Source: Phycisphaerae bacterium (lineage in GTDB: Bacteria > Planctomycetota > Phycisphaerae > UBA1845). Taken from it: 64,000 bases of DNA. The position numbers were made by a program, and so were the translations under genes. Below are positions 43,785 to 52,968 of this stretch, one piece after another; position 1 is the stretch's first letter; every line of letters starts with the position of its first letter. The stretch lies in NCBI GenBank assembly GCA_022072505.1, contig JAJVHU010000007.1, forward strand, positions 62,001 to 126,000. The letters are read 5' to 3'. The notes under the pieces were generated by a model. It did not search any database. It saw only the letters and a program-made list of their open reading frames with translations, and was not told the origin of the DNA.

Positions 43785-44444
43785 TTCCTCAACCTCCTTT
43801 TTCAATCCAGTCCGTCCACCATGCGTGTGGCAACGAATCCCCCATCGTCGAGACGACTGATCTTAGCAGCGGCTTCTTCTCCCCCGTCAAGCGGAACGGC
43901 GACCTTCGTGTCCGCTTTACCAATTTCGCCGCAACTATCAGACATTCCCAACGCGACTGGGACCTCCGTTGACGCGGAGCTGGGTGTGAAAAGCTGGTCG
44001 CAGATCCGCCTTCCCGCTCCTCACCTGCGAAGCCTCCGCCAAACCGCCTCCGGACGGAACACGACTTCGCAAGTATCGCTCCATTTGACCAGAACGCCTT
44101 GGCGAAGTCAAGCGAGAAATCGAGTGCGAAGAAATAATCTTTTCCGGCCCCATCGCCCCTCCCCTCCGCAACCCTCCATCCTCTCGAAATGGCGCCTTCG
44201 ATTTAACTCAACCTACTGTCCTATAAATGATTTCGACTGCACAGGATCGAAGGATAATCCCGAATTCTTAATTTAACCGTGCAGGGATCAATCCAGCGCG
44301 AAATCACGCAGTCACGAAGATCCGGGACTGCTTTGGCGCTGGGATTCGGTTAAGATGGGTCGATCTTACGGCTTGGAACGAGGGGGTTTGGCGTTGGCGG
44401 ACGCACGCACACGGGCGGATGCGGCTTGGTTTTGAGACAACATT
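43785..44444. other. 660-base intergenic region
   Basis: Less GC-rich than its surroundings. It holds a possible minus-strand promoter next to the 42255-43784 gene (43860-43890) and, at 44427-44447, a GGTTTTGAGACAAC motif resembling the repeat at 6724. No gene is recognised. Confidence 0.5.
43860..43890 (-). promoter_or_regulatory. Possible promoter of the secreted P-domain protein gene
   Basis: On the minus strand TTGACG (43885-43890) and TAAGAT (43860-43865) with a 19-base spacer, 76 bases upstream of ATG 43784. The spacing is wide, so support is modest. Confidence 0.35.
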
Positions 44445-45389
44445 TTAGTCCTGCCCCGGCGGTCCGAGCGTCTGCCGCTCTTCCCGGAGGGCAAGCCGCT
44501 GTCTCGACACCTTGACCGCGTCGGCGCAGACATCACACCCGATCCAGCGCCGCCCGAGGCGCTGCGCCGCGACCAGCGTCGTCCCGCTCCCGCAGAAAAA
44601 ATCAGCGACGACCCCTCCCTCGTTGCTGCTCGCCCGGATCATCCGCTCCATCAGGCGCAGCGGTTTCTGCGTCGGATACCCCGTGCGCTCCGTGGAAACC
44701 GTCGAAAGAAACGGCACGTCCCAGACATCCGTCATCACCGGACCGTCGGCGTGAAAGTAGAGCGGACCGCGGCGCGTGCGCTTGAAAGGCCGTCCGTTCC
44801 CGTCGCGCCGAAGCCCCTGCGTCCGATACTCGCCGTCGCGCACGACGTTGAACACCTGCCGCCCCCGCTCCCGCGCATAAAGCAGGATAGTGTCGTGTTT
44901 CCGCGGGAAATGTCGCCCGGGGCGGCTGCCCGTCCGGTAGCACCAGACGATCTCGTTCAGGAAGTTTCTCTCGCCGAAGAGGCGATCCAGCTCGATCCGC
45001 GCATACGCGGCAACGCGCGGATCCAGATGCAGGTAGAGGCTGCCGTCAGGGGACAGCAGGCGGCGCATCTCGACCAGTCGAGGCTTCAGGAACGCGATCC
45101 ACCCGGACACTCCCCCGGAGAACCCGTCGGAAAATCGCATCATCGCGCCGTCCGCCCCGCGCCCCACGCGGGCACGCCCGGACGCAAAAGGAGGATCGGC
45201 GTACACAAGCTGGCCGCACCCGTCCGGCAGGCGGCGCATCAGGTCGAGATTGTCGCCATGATGAACGCCTTCGAGCAGGGCGTTCGCCGTCGGCGGCGTA
45301 CCGGTCAACGCCACAGCGCTTCCGTCCCGCCGTCTCGCCACGGCGGAACGCGGACCTTCGCCCGGCATCTCCCGCGAGCGGCGCCTCAT
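44445..45389 (-). CDS. Site-specific DNA methyltransferase (N4/N6, beta-type order)
   Basis: 314 residues. Catalytic motif YADPPFASGRA near the N-terminus and the SAM motif VVADFFCGSGTTLVAAQRLGRRW near the C-terminus, in beta-type order. TGYPTQKPLRLMERMI and DVWDVPFLS are typical of small orphan methylases. ATG 45389 overlaps the fbp stop codon by one base, so it follows fbp in a transcript. No restriction gene is present. It is a different lineage from the methylase at 1879. Confidence 0.9.
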   Translation of the reverse strand: MRRRSREMPGEGPRSAVARRRDGSAVALTGTPPTANALLEGVHHGDNLDLMRRLPDGCGQLVYADPPFASGRARVGRGADGAMMRFSDGFSGGVSGWIAFLKPRLVEMRRLLSPDGSLYLHLDPRVAAYARIELDRLFGERNFLNEIVWCYRTGSRPGRHFPRKHDTILLYARERGRQVFNVVRDGEYRTQGLRRDGNGRPFKRTRRGPLYFHADGPVMTDVWDVPFLSTVSTERTGYPTQKPLRLMERMIRASSNEGGVVADFFCGSGTTLVAAQRLGRRWIGCDVCADAVKVSRQRLALREERQTLGPPGQD

Positions 45390-46396
45390 CACGGCTTCCA
45401 GAACGACAGCACCTTCTCGACCTCGCCTTTGCTCCCGAGAATCAGCGGCGTCCGCTCGTGCAGCGCCGACGGTTTCTTCTCCAGCACGCGCCCCGTCCCG
45501 TCCGAAGCCGCCCCCCCCGCCTGCTCCGCCAGCATCGCCATCGGATTCGCCTCGTAGAGCAGCCGCAGCTTGCCCTTCTGATCCTTTTTCGTCGGCGGAT
45601 ACAGGAACACCCCGCCTTTCAGCAGCGTCCGGTGAAAATCGGCCACCAGCGACCCGACGTAGCGCAGGCTGTAGCCCCCCGCGTCGTCGGACTTCGCCCA
45701 GTCCAGAAAATCCTGGATGCCCTGCGGGAACGTCGCCCGGTACGCCTCGTTGATGCTGTACGTCTTCCCTTTCGGAGGCATCGTCACGTATTCGCGCGTC
45801 AGGACGTACGCCCCGATGCTCGGGTCCAGCGTGAACATGTGGACGCCCATCCCGGTCGTGTACGTCATCACCACGCTGCTGCCGTAGACGACGTACCCGG
45901 CGGCAAGTTGCTGCGCCCCCGGCTGAAGCACCTGAGACATCACGTCCTGACGGTTGATCTCCTCGCGCACGCGAAGGATCGAGAAGATCGTGCCGATCGA
46001 CACGTTGACGTCGATGTTGCTCGAACCGTCCAGCGGATCAAAAAGGACGATGTACCGCCCTCGTTCTCCGGCCTCGTGGATCACCCGCGGCTCGTCATCC
46101 TCCTCCGACACCACGATGCCGACGTTGCCGCGGTAGCCGAGGCAGCGGTGGATCGTCTGGTTGGCGAGTTCGTCGAGCTTCTGAACGACTTCGCCCTGGA
46201 CGTTGACCTGCCCCGTGTCCCCGAGGACGTCGAGCAGCCCCGCCCGCTGCACGTGCGACGCGATGATCTTCGTCGCCAGGGTGATGCCCGAGAGCAGCCA
46301 ACTGAACTCGCCCGTCGCGTGCGGAAAGTGCCGCTGGTGCTCAAGGATGTGCTGCTGAACCGTAATGATCGGACGGGCGCCGCCGCCAACCGTCAT
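45389..46396 (-). CDS. fbp: Fructose-1,6-bisphosphatase class 1
   Basis: Gluconeogenic phosphatase hydrolysing fructose-1,6-bisphosphate, 335 residues, of normal length. It contains VSEEDDEPRVI (metal-binding acidic residues), the signature FDPLDGSSNIDVNVSIGTIF, and GKLRLLYEANPMAMLAEQAGG with the substrate-binding C-terminus. ATG 46396 is preceded by GGAGG at good spacing; an open frame continues far upstream but is noncoding Arg/His-rich antisense to the Xer gene. It is followed by the methyltransferase gene with a one-base overlap. Confidence 0.95.
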   Translation of the reverse strand: MTVGGGARPIITVQQHILEHQRHFPHATGEFSWLLSGITLATKIIASHVQRAGLLDVLGDTGQVNVQGEVVQKLDELANQTIHRCLGYRGNVGIVVSEEDDEPRVIHEAGERGRYIVLFDPLDGSSNIDVNVSIGTIFSILRVREEINRQDVMSQVLQPGAQQLAAGYVVYGSSVVMTYTTGMGVHMFTLDPSIGAYVLTREYVTMPPKGKTYSINEAYRATFPQGIQDFLDWAKSDDAGGYSLRYVGSLVADFHRTLLKGGVFLYPPTKKDQKGKLRLLYEANPMAMLAEQAGGAASDGTGRVLEKKPSALHERTPLILGSKGEVEKVLSFWKP

Positions 46397-46556
46397 GAAA
46401 CGCAACCTCCGGGCCGGCTCGCCGCGCCGGATACCCTTGGGGAGGCTACCCTGCGCCGACCGACATGACAATCGCGCCCCGGAAGGGAGCCGTTCTCCGG
46501 CAACCGCATTCCAGGGTTTCGGGCTTCCGAGCAAACTTCGGTTGCCCAAAGGGGTC

Positions 46557-46668
46557 TGACCTGCTCCCCTTTTTCCGATCCAGGCGGTATGAGAGTCTAA
46601 GCCGGTCGCGGAGCGACCAGGGAGGACTTTCGATGAAGCGGAAGCGGCACACGCCGACGCCCGCCTGT
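46557..46668 (+). mobile_element. 5' remnant of an IS3-family insertion sequence
   Basis: The left terminal sequence TGACCTGCTCCCCTTTTT begins at 46557 and is followed by the usual leader with GGGAGGACTTTCG and the start of the orfA transposase at 46633 (MKRKRHTP, the typical IS3 OrfA N-terminus). After eight to nine residues the match ends, 12 bases before the Xer stop codon. The rest of the element is missing. Confidence 0.7.
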
Positions 46669-46680
46669 CTTCTCCATTGC

Positions 46681-47700
46681 TTACGACCGCGGGTGCGCCT
46701 CGTCGTAGGCGCTCTTGAGGCGCTGGGCGGTCAGGTGCGTGTAGATCTGCGTGGTCGAAAGCGATCGGTGTCCGAGCATTTCCTGCACGCTGCGCAGGTC
46801 GGCGCCGTTCTCCAGCATGTGCGTGGCGAAGCTGTGGCGCAGGGTGTGCGGGCTGATCGCGGGGTCCAGACCGCACTCGAGCAGGTACTTGTCCAGCTTG
46901 CGGCGGACGCTGCGCGTGCTCAAGCGCTGCCCGTGCTTGTTGACGAAGAGCGCTTCGGCGTGGAACGTGGCGGAGCGCGGGTCGGCGTCGCGCATGCCGG
47001 TGTACTTCTTGAGCGCCGCCAGCGCCGTCTGTCCGATCGGCGTGATGCGCTGCTTCTTGCCCTTGCCGCGGACGCGGACGGCCTGGTTGGTGAAGTCCAC
47101 GTCGTTGCGGTTGAGGTCCACGAGTTCGCTGACGCGCAGTCCCGTCGAGTACACGACTTCGAGCATCGCGCGGTCGCGCGCTCCCAGAAGCGTGCCGTCG
47201 TCGGGCGTGGACAGCAGCGTGTTGATCTGCTCGACCGTGAGGCACTTGGGCAGGCGTTTCTCCTGCTTGGGCGTGCGGATCGTGGCGAGCGGATGCGTCT
47301 CGATGTACCCGCGGCGCATGCAGAATTTGTAGAAGCTGCGCAGCGTGGCGAGCTTCCGCGCCGTCGTGGATTTCGAGTAGCTCTGCGTCCCGAGAAACGC
47401 CAGGAAGGTCTTGACCCGCTCGGCGTCGATGCTCAGAAGGCGCGCCGGACCGGCGGCGTCGGCGAGGGCGACGCCCGGACCGCTCGTCGCGGCCGCGGCG
47501 GTGCCCGCGCCGGCGTCCGTGCGTCCGGCGACGGCCGGCCGGGTGAAGTTCTGGCGTCCCGTGGCGGCCTCCATGTCGCCGTGGATGTAGGCGCAGAACT
47601 GATACAGGTCCGCGGCGTAGCACTTCGCCGTGTGAGGGGAGAAGTGGCGCTCGAACTTGAGGTAATTCAGGAACTCGTCAATCAAGGCGATGTCTTTCAT
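46681..47700 (-). CDS. Tyrosine recombinase, XerC/XerD type
   Basis: 339 residues. The N-terminal SAM-like core-binding domain begins IDEFLNYLKFERHFSPHTAKCYAADL. The catalytic residues are Arg in STGLRVSELVDL, Lys in the beta hairpin, HTLRHSFATH, LGHRSLSTTQIYTH with His and the nucleophile Tyr. It resolves chromosome dimers at dif; C or D cannot be decided. Residues about 48-92 hold an Ala/Gly/Thr-rich insertion (GAGTAAAATSGPGVALADA) absent from typical Xer proteins of about 300 residues. ATG 47700 was chosen (MKDIALIDEF). An IS3 remnant abuts its 3' end. Confidence 0.9.
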   Translation of the reverse strand: MKDIALIDEFLNYLKFERHFSPHTAKCYAADLYQFCAYIHGDMEAATGRQNFTRPAVAGRTDAGAGTAAAATSGPGVALADAAGPARLLSIDAERVKTFLAFLGTQSYSKSTTARKLATLRSFYKFCMRRGYIETHPLATIRTPKQEKRLPKCLTVEQINTLLSTPDDGTLLGARDRAMLEVVYSTGLRVSELVDLNRNDVDFTNQAVRVRGKGKKQRITPIGQTALAALKKYTGMRDADPRSATFHAEALFVNKHGQRLSTRSVRRKLDKYLLECGLDPAISPHTLRHSFATHMLENGADLRSVQEMLGHRSLSTTQIYTHLTAQRLKSAYDEAHPRS

Positions 47701-47788
47701 AACGCGCACACACCGTCGGCGAATGCACCTTGACGTACCCGGTCCGGGTCAGGGAACCGGGGGGCTTTCCGCACGCCCGTCCAAAAAC

Positions 47789-47995
47789 TCATTGGACGAC
47801 TTGATCGAGCTCCGTCTCCAAACGTCGACCCATCTGATACGAAAGCACCGCGGCGTCAAACCAGTCGAAGTCGCTCTCCCGCGAACCCGCAAGCCGCGTG
47901 AACGCGTCCACGACATCGACCTCACGACCGGCCGGATATCGAAAGATGAAGCGCTGGGATCCCTTGACCAATGATAATTGCCGGATCACGTTCAT
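47789..47995 (-). CDS. Small conserved hypothetical protein
   Basis: 68 residues: starts MNVIRQLSLVKGSQRFIFRY and includes DVVDAFTRLAGSRESDFDWFDAAVLSY. The content is balanced and protein-like, and the frame is bounded by good codons. The family is not known to me. It lies 88 bases upstream of the Xer gene on the same strand and could be its cotranscript. Confidence 0.6.
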   Translation of the reverse strand: MNVIRQLSLVKGSQRFIFRYPAGREVDVVDAFTRLAGSRESDFDWFDAAVLSYQMGRRLETELDQVVQ

Positions 47996-48151
47996 GCCAC
48001 GCGCCTCATCCCTGAATCCTGCCGCAGGCTTCGGCGCGGCCGGTTCAAAACCGTCCGCCCTTCGCCTTTCCGCGGTCCGGGCCTTTTCAGCCCGCGTCCC
48101 GCCGGCGCGTCCATCCCGTGGACCGCCGGTTCAACGTTCATGCTCCCCTCC

Positions 48152-48937
48152 TCATCGCTCCGCCACGCGATCCGCCGGCTTCTCCGCGTCCGCGGTTTTC
48201 CGCGACCCCTCGTCCGACGCCTCGCCGAACAGGCTCCGCAGCGTCGCGTGGCAGCAGTACTGCAGGTACCGCCGCTGGCTGACCAGATACCAGCGATGTC
48301 CGTAAGGGTTCATCCCCGCGTTGCGCCGCGCCGCGAACGCCTTCACGTCCGCCAGCACGTCTTCGCGCGACGCATCGAACACCGCCGACGCTTCCGCCAG
48401 CACGCCCCGCATCGGTCCGGGCGACGGCGATCCTCCTTCGCCCGGCGACCCCGCCAGGGCGACCGGATCCAGCCTTCGCCCGCCGTCCGGAAGCTCGCCG
48501 ATCAACTGCGCCGAAACCCCGACCCGCGGCGGGTCATACGGGTTGTACGCGGTGATCGCGAACACCAGCACGGCGTCAGCCCCCGTCAGGCTTGCAAGCT
48601 CCAGCGCCTGTCCGACGCCTTCCACCTGCGCCCAGCCGCGCTCCTGCATCACGCCGATCACGCGATTCACCGGAATCACCCGCACGCCGCCGACCTGGGC
48701 CAGCTCCGCCGCCATCTCATCGGCTGCGTGCTCGACATCCACGTCCGGCGACCCGCTGTGATTCAGCGCCGGCGCCACCGCGATCGTCATCGGACCGAGC
48801 CGCTCGCTCGTGATCCGAACCGGGACCGTCGCCCTCTGCGTGCATCCTGCACCGCCGCAAAGCGCCAGGAGCAGTCCACCGACCGCCCCCGTGCGTCCCG
48901 CAGTGAATCCTCCCTGATTCCCCGAAATCATCGACAT
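48152..48937 (-). CDS. Putative lipoprotein with CsgG/TolB-N-like fold
   Basis: 261 residues. The N-terminal export signal ends in a lipobox LCGGAGC. The mature part (ITSERLGPMTIAVAPALNHSG then MAAELAQVGGVRVIPVNRVIGVM and GADAVLVFAITAYNPYDPPRVG) has the alternating strand/helix pattern of CsgG/FlgT or TolB N-terminal-type proteins that sit at the outer membrane. ATG 48937 follows an AGGAG site. It is 35 bases downstream of the TolB-like gene, so the two likely form an operon. Role inferred only. Confidence 0.7.
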   Translation of the reverse strand: MSMISGNQGGFTAGRTGAVGGLLLALCGGAGCTQRATVPVRITSERLGPMTIAVAPALNHSGSPDVDVEHAADEMAAELAQVGGVRVIPVNRVIGVMQERGWAQVEGVGQALELASLTGADAVLVFAITAYNPYDPPRVGVSAQLIGELPDGGRRLDPVALAGSPGEGGSPSPGPMRGVLAEASAVFDASREDVLADVKAFAARRNAGMNPYGHRWYLVSQRRYLQYCCHATLRSLFGEASDEGSRKTADAEKPADRVAER

Positions 48938-48972
48938 TCCAACGGCGCTCCTGAAGATGCCTTTAAGTCCGC

Positions 48973-50127
48973 TCACGGCGAAGCGTCGATAACTGCGTCG
49001 CCCGTCGCCTCCGACCCGCTTCCGATCGCCGTAAGCCTTGAATCCGACGCCTCTCCCGGCGTCCACGGCAGCGACCAGATGTTCTGATGCCCCTCCCGGT
49101 CCGCCACGAAGTACACCCGCCCGTCGGCGCCGAAGACCGGACTTTGATGCGATCCTCGTCCGTCCGTCAGTTTCCGGCGCGACCGTCCGTCCAGACCGAC
49201 GATCCAAATATCCGAGGATGAGGCGAAGGTCTCGACGGATTCGTTCTCGATGGAGGTTTCCGACGCGGCCGGTCCGATCGTGGTGAACGCGATGTGCATC
49301 CCGTCCGGGCGCCAATTCGGCGCGATCATCGCGAACCGCGAGGACGCCGCGATTTCGGTCGGGTGCTTCGGCTCGCCGTCCACCAGCGTCAGCGCCCAGA
49401 TCGAGAACCAGCGGCTCCCGCGCTGACGCGCCCTTTGATACAGAATCACGTCCGCGACCGGCGACCACTCGGGAAACAACCCGTAACCGATGAACTGCGA
49501 CGTTCCGCCCTCCCGCGCCCCGGTGATCCACAGCTCCCACTGATGTTTCCCCGGAGGAAGCGCGCAATACACCAGCCGTGACCCGTCCGGCGACCACGAC
49601 GGGTGTACTTCGTCGCCCGGTCCCGAGGTGACCTGGATCGGCGAGGCGCCGTCCACTTCCATCACCCACAGATCCCAGTTTCCGGAGCGATCGCTGGCGA
49701 AGGCGATGTAACGCCCGTCGGGACTGAACGCCGGCTGAACCTCCGAGGACGGATCGCTGGTCAGTTGCATCACGGCCACGCCGTCCACGGATTGCAGATA
49801 CAGGTCCGGATTCAGGTGGTGGCGCGTCGAGGCGAAGACGAGTCGCTGTCCCGCGGCGTCCAGGTCCGGGTCAAAATCCGCGCCTTCCTCGGTGAACGTG
49901 TGACGGCGCAGCGCCGTCTGCGCAAAAGAAGCGTAGACGTCGTTCGTCCGGTCAGGCAGGTCGCCGAAAAGGCTGATCGGCGCGGCGTCGGACACCAGCC
50001 GGACGCGACTTTGTTCCGCGCCGTCGGCGGGCGGCGGACCGTCATCCGATCGACAGGCGCCTCCCGCAAGGATCAACCCGCACGCAGCGAGGACGACGAA
50101 CCGTTGCACGGCAGCGGTATGACGCAT
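48973..50127 (-). CDS. TolB-like beta-propeller lipoprotein
   Basis: 384 residues with lipobox LAGGAC. Repeats of the WD40-like PD40 type: LVFASTRHHLNPDLYL, PAFSPDGRYIAFASDRSGNWDLW, PSWSPDGSRLVYC, and PVFGADGRVYFVADREGHQN. These make a TolB-type propeller; TolB proper is periplasmic and unlipidated, so this is a lipoprotein relative. It begins at ATG 50127, and is followed after 35 bases by a second lipoprotein gene. Confidence 0.8.
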   Translation of the reverse strand: MRHTAAVQRFVVLAACGLILAGGACRSDDGPPPADGAEQSRVRLVSDAAPISLFGDLPDRTNDVYASFAQTALRRHTFTEEGADFDPDLDAAGQRLVFASTRHHLNPDLYLQSVDGVAVMQLTSDPSSEVQPAFSPDGRYIAFASDRSGNWDLWVMEVDGASPIQVTSGPGDEVHPSWSPDGSRLVYCALPPGKHQWELWITGAREGGTSQFIGYGLFPEWSPVADVILYQRARQRGSRWFSIWALTLVDGEPKHPTEIAASSRFAMIAPNWRPDGMHIAFTTIGPAASETSIENESVETFASSSDIWIVGLDGRSRRKLTDGRGSHQSPVFGADGRVYFVADREGHQNIWSLPWTPGEASDSRLTAIGSGSEATGDAVIDASP

Positions 50128-50420
50128 GAGATCAATCTCTTTGTCGGTCGGCGCGCACGCCTCGGCCCGGCTTCGGTGCATCCCGCGGTCGTGTCCGCGG
50201 GACCGGGCGGACCGACGCCCGCGCGCAACGCTCCCCCGCTCATCGGAATCGCTCGTTGGGCGATGCAGTTGACCGTCTCCTCGCCGCTGTCCGATAACCC
50301 TCGTTTATCGGCGGGACGCGCCGTGCGACTTCAAAGCGCATGCCGGCCGTTTCAGCGCATTCGAGTCGTTGAGAGCCGAGACCGTAGCGGGCGTCCGGGG
50401 TGCGGATTCGGTTCGGGAAG
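50128..50420. other. Intergenic region with a small hairpin
   Basis: CCGATAA (50291-50297) pairs with TTATCGG (50305-50311). There is no T run on either side. No gene seen. Confidence 0.5.
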
Positions 50421-51131
50421 TTATCCCGGTGACGCGGGATCTGCGCTCACCGGGTTATTGACGACGGGGAGCGCCAGGTCCGCGCCCTCGAACTCGCGGC
50501 CCAGGTCGTCGACGAACCGGTCAAAGACGCGCATGCGCTCCTCCGCCAGGCGCTGCACGTCCTCGAAGAAAAACGTCGTGCGCCGCGCCGGCAGATAGTC
50601 GTAGGCCTTCCAGGTCCGCCAGCGAAGGATCAGGTCGCCCGGTCCCTGACCCGTGGCGGCCGACTGCCGGATAAGCGGCCAGAGCGTCAGCAGCCCCAGT
50701 TGATAGAGATTGTCCGCGTCGCGGATGATCTGCGACTCGACCCGGCGGCACTCGCGCTGTCCGGTCTCGCGAATCACGTCCGCAACCCCCGAAAGGACGC
50801 CGGGTTCGAGCAGCCCCTGAAGGCGGTCGAGCGCCACTTCCGCGCTGCGGTCACGGATCGCGCCGTCGCCCGCACGGGTGATGCAATCCACGTCGACGAA
50901 CCCCGCCCCGTGATGGTCAACCGCATATGCCGCGTCATGATAGAGCGAAGCCACCGTCAGAATCACCGGGTCCGGGTTCCGCCGCGACACCGCGGGCAAC
51001 GCCGCCACCCGCTGACTCGCCCGTGTTACGGACACCGTGTGTTCCCAGAGGAGGCGATCCCGCCCTCCCCGGGCATTCGGAATGACCAGGTCCGACTCGG
51101 CTTTCGCCCAGATTGCTGCGATTGCATCCAT
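50421..51131 (-). CDS. HD-domain phosphohydrolase
   Basis: 236 residues. HD-type metal ligands: WEHTVSVTRASQRVAA, ASLYHDAAYAVDHH, and a later QIIRDADNLYQLG, the pattern of small YfbR/RelA-type HD phosphohydrolases. The substrate is unknown. ATG 51131 was chosen; in-frame upstream codons are Gly/Pro-rich. A 73-residue gene may precede it. Confidence 0.75.
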   Translation of the reverse strand: MDAIAAIWAKAESDLVIPNARGGRDRLLWEHTVSVTRASQRVAALPAVSRRNPDPVILTVASLYHDAAYAVDHHGAGFVDVDCITRAGDGAIRDRSAEVALDRLQGLLEPGVLSGVADVIRETGQRECRRVESQIIRDADNLYQLGLLTLWPLIRQSAATGQGPGDLILRWRTWKAYDYLPARRTTFFFEDVQRLAEERMRVFDRFVDDLGREFEGADLALPVVNNPVSADPASPG

Positions 51132-51321
51132 GTTCGGCGAGGCTCCGCAGGCGCCGGGCGCGCGTGGGCCGGGTGCAAGCGCACCCCGGAGCCCCGCGTA
51201 CCCGCGGAAACGCAATCATCAGGCGGGCAGGCGGGAGGTTTGCGGTCGTGGTCATCGTCGGCGCGGACCGGCGCACAAAACCCGCCCCCCCATCCGGCGC
51301 AGCGCGCCGATGCGGGTCGGT
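51132..51321. other. Short intergenic stretch
   Basis: Between the HD gene and a possible small gene. No recognisable site or gene on either strand. Confidence 0.4.
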
Positions 51322-51543
51322 TCATGAGACTCCCTCGCCAACAACCACATTCACGGAATCCGTTCCGGATCTCAGGGCTGTTCTCCGGACGATTCCGACC
51401 TCCCCTTCGGAATTCAGGGCAAGGAGCGCGTTGTCGCTCCTGATGACGCCGCCACGGAAGCGGCCCGCCTCGGTCACCTTCCGTGTTTGAAACCCGAAGC
51501 CCTTTCCAACAAGATACCGGAGCGCGGTCCGCCGGACAAGCAT
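51322..51543 (-). CDS. Possible small hypothetical protein
   Basis: 73 residues, MLVRRTALRYLVGKGFGFQT followed by RFRGGVIRSDNALLALNSEGEVGIVR. The composition is protein-like, unlike the surrounding open frames, and a repeated VRRTALR motif is visible at both ends. No strong ribosome site. Family unknown; support is modest. Divergent from rho. Confidence 0.45.
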   Translation of the reverse strand: MLVRRTALRYLVGKGFGFQTRKVTEAGRFRGGVIRSDNALLALNSEGEVGIVRRTALRSGTDSVNVVVGEGVS

Positions 51544-51642
51544 TTTCTGTCCGCGGGACCGGATTCCGGACGGCGTCCCGCGCATGTGCGCCGGCGGCGT
51601 GAATCCCGTCTTGCCCCGGAGCGCTCCTGTGAAAGGTATTGA

Positions 51643-52845
51643 ATGTCCCAGGAAGGCGTGGCAGGTACGTTTGAAGTGCTGGAACGAGGAGGCGGTTTTC
51701 TGCGCCAGCCGGCGCAGAATTACGCCGTCCGTCCCGGCGACCCTTTCATCTCCGCGGATCTCGCCCGCAAGTTCAACCTGCGCGGCGGCGAGACCGTCTC
51801 GGGGAAGGTGAGCGCCGACGCCGGCAAGTCCGCGCCGCCCCCGAAACCGAAACAAGGCGGGCATAAGAACCGCCGTGACGGACGACAGCGCGAGTCCGGT
51901 CCGCCGTCCGGCGCGCCCCGCCTCACCCAGATCGAGTCGATCAATGATCGCCCCCCCGACCAGAACATCGAGCTTCGCCCGTTTGAGGAATTGACCCCGA
52001 TCGACCCGCGCGAGCGCATCCGCTTTGAAGTACCCGGCGGATCCCCGTCGATGCGCGTCGTGGACCTGATGACCCCGATCGGGTTCGGGCAGCGCGGACT
52101 GATCGTCGCCCCCCCGCGCACCGGAAAGACGATCCTCCTCCAGCAGTTCGCCCACGGCATCGCCGTCAACCACCCCGACGCCTACATGATGGTCCTGCTC
52201 ATCGACGAGCGTCCCGAGGAGGTCACCGACATGCGCCGCAACGTCCGCGGCGAGGTCATCGCCAGCAGCAACGACCGCGACGTCGCCAGCCACGTCCGCA
52301 TCGCCAAGCTCATCATCGACAAGGCCCGCCGTCTCGCCGAACTCGGGAGAAACGTCGTCATCCTGCTGGACTCGATCACGCGGCTCGGACGGGCGTTCAA
52401 CGCCTCGATGTCCGGCGGCGGGCGAACGATGTCCGGCGGGATCGACATCCGCGCCCTTGCCGAACCGAAAGCCATCTTCGGCGCCGCCCGCAACATCGAA
52501 AACGGCGGGTCGCTGACCATCATGGCGACCGCGCTCATCGACACCGGCAGCCGGATGGACGAAGTCATCTTCAACGAGTTCAAAGGCACGGGCAACATGG
52601 AGATCATGCTCAGCCGGGAACTCGCCAACCGCCGCGTCTTCCCCACGATCGACCTGAATCAGTCGGGCACGCGCAAGGAGGAGCTGCTGCTGTCTCCGCA
52701 GGAGCTGGCCGTCTCGCGGCACATCCGGCGGACGCTGCTGGATCGCGGCCTCGAGCAGTCGATGACCCTGCTGCTGGGGTCGCTTCAGAAATTCCCGGAC
52801 AACGCCGCGTTCGTGGCGAGCTTCAACACGGCGGCGCTGCGGTGA
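51643..52845 (+). CDS. rho: Transcription termination factor Rho
   Basis: Hexameric RNA helicase that terminates transcription, 400 residues. The primary RNA-binding OB/cold-shock domain is at about 5-60 (TFEVLERGGGFLRQPAQNYAV), the P-loop IVAPPRTGKT at 154-163, LLIDERPEEVTDMRR, and the secondary RNA site and R-loop in VILLDSITRLGRAFNAS and ELANRRVFPTIDLNQSGTRKEELLLS. The N-terminal helical extension of E. coli Rho is missing, and a basic linker (about 60-92) separates the RNA-binding domain from the ATPase. Monocistronic. Confidence 0.95.
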   Translation: MSQEGVAGTFEVLERGGGFLRQPAQNYAVRPGDPFISADLARKFNLRGGETVSGKVSADAGKSAPPPKPKQGGHKNRRDGRQRESGPPSGAPRLTQIESINDRPPDQNIELRPFEELTPIDPRERIRFEVPGGSPSMRVVDLMTPIGFGQRGLIVAPPRTGKTILLQQFAHGIAVNHPDAYMMVLLIDERPEEVTDMRRNVRGEVIASSNDRDVASHVRIAKLIIDKARRLAELGRNVVILLDSITRLGRAFNASMSGGGRTMSGGIDIRALAEPKAIFGAARNIENGGSLTIMATALIDTGSRMDEVIFNEFKGTGNMEIMLSRELANRRVFPTIDLNQSGTRKEELLLSPQELAVSRHIRRTLLDRGLEQSMTLLLGSLQKFPDNAAFVASFNTAALR

Positions 52846-52968
52846 GGTTCCGCGCCGCGAGCTTGTCGCGCCCCCGGGATCGCGGACCTCCGGCCCGCCC
52901 GGCTGGTGCGAGACGTTGCGCCGCAGATCTCCGGTCCGCACCAACCTCGGAACACGCCTCCGGGACCA
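52846..52968. other. Post-rho region with a hairpin variant
   Basis: ATCGCGGACCTCCGGCCCGCC near 52880 and GCGCCGCAGATCTCCGGTCC near 52918 are degenerate members of the GCGGAC...GTCCGC family; no T-tract terminator is present. Confidence 0.5.

Noticed and set aside
42102-44276. Long plus-strand frame opposite the secreted P-domain gene
   Set aside because: Composition is valine/arginine-rich antisense shadow; the minus strand has a signal peptide, domains and a terminator.
45389-47623. A 744-residue fusion with fructose bisphosphatase
   Set aside because: The upstream half is low-complexity Arg/His-rich and overlaps the Xer gene; the fbp start at 46396 has its own ribosome site.
46681-47700. 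Prophage or integron integrase
   Set aside because: The protein looks like a chromosomal Xer recombinase, and no phage genes, attachment repeats or cassettes are seen around it.
50291-50311. Terminator for the HD-domain gene
   Set aside because: A short hairpin is present but lacks a T run and lies 110 bases after the stop.
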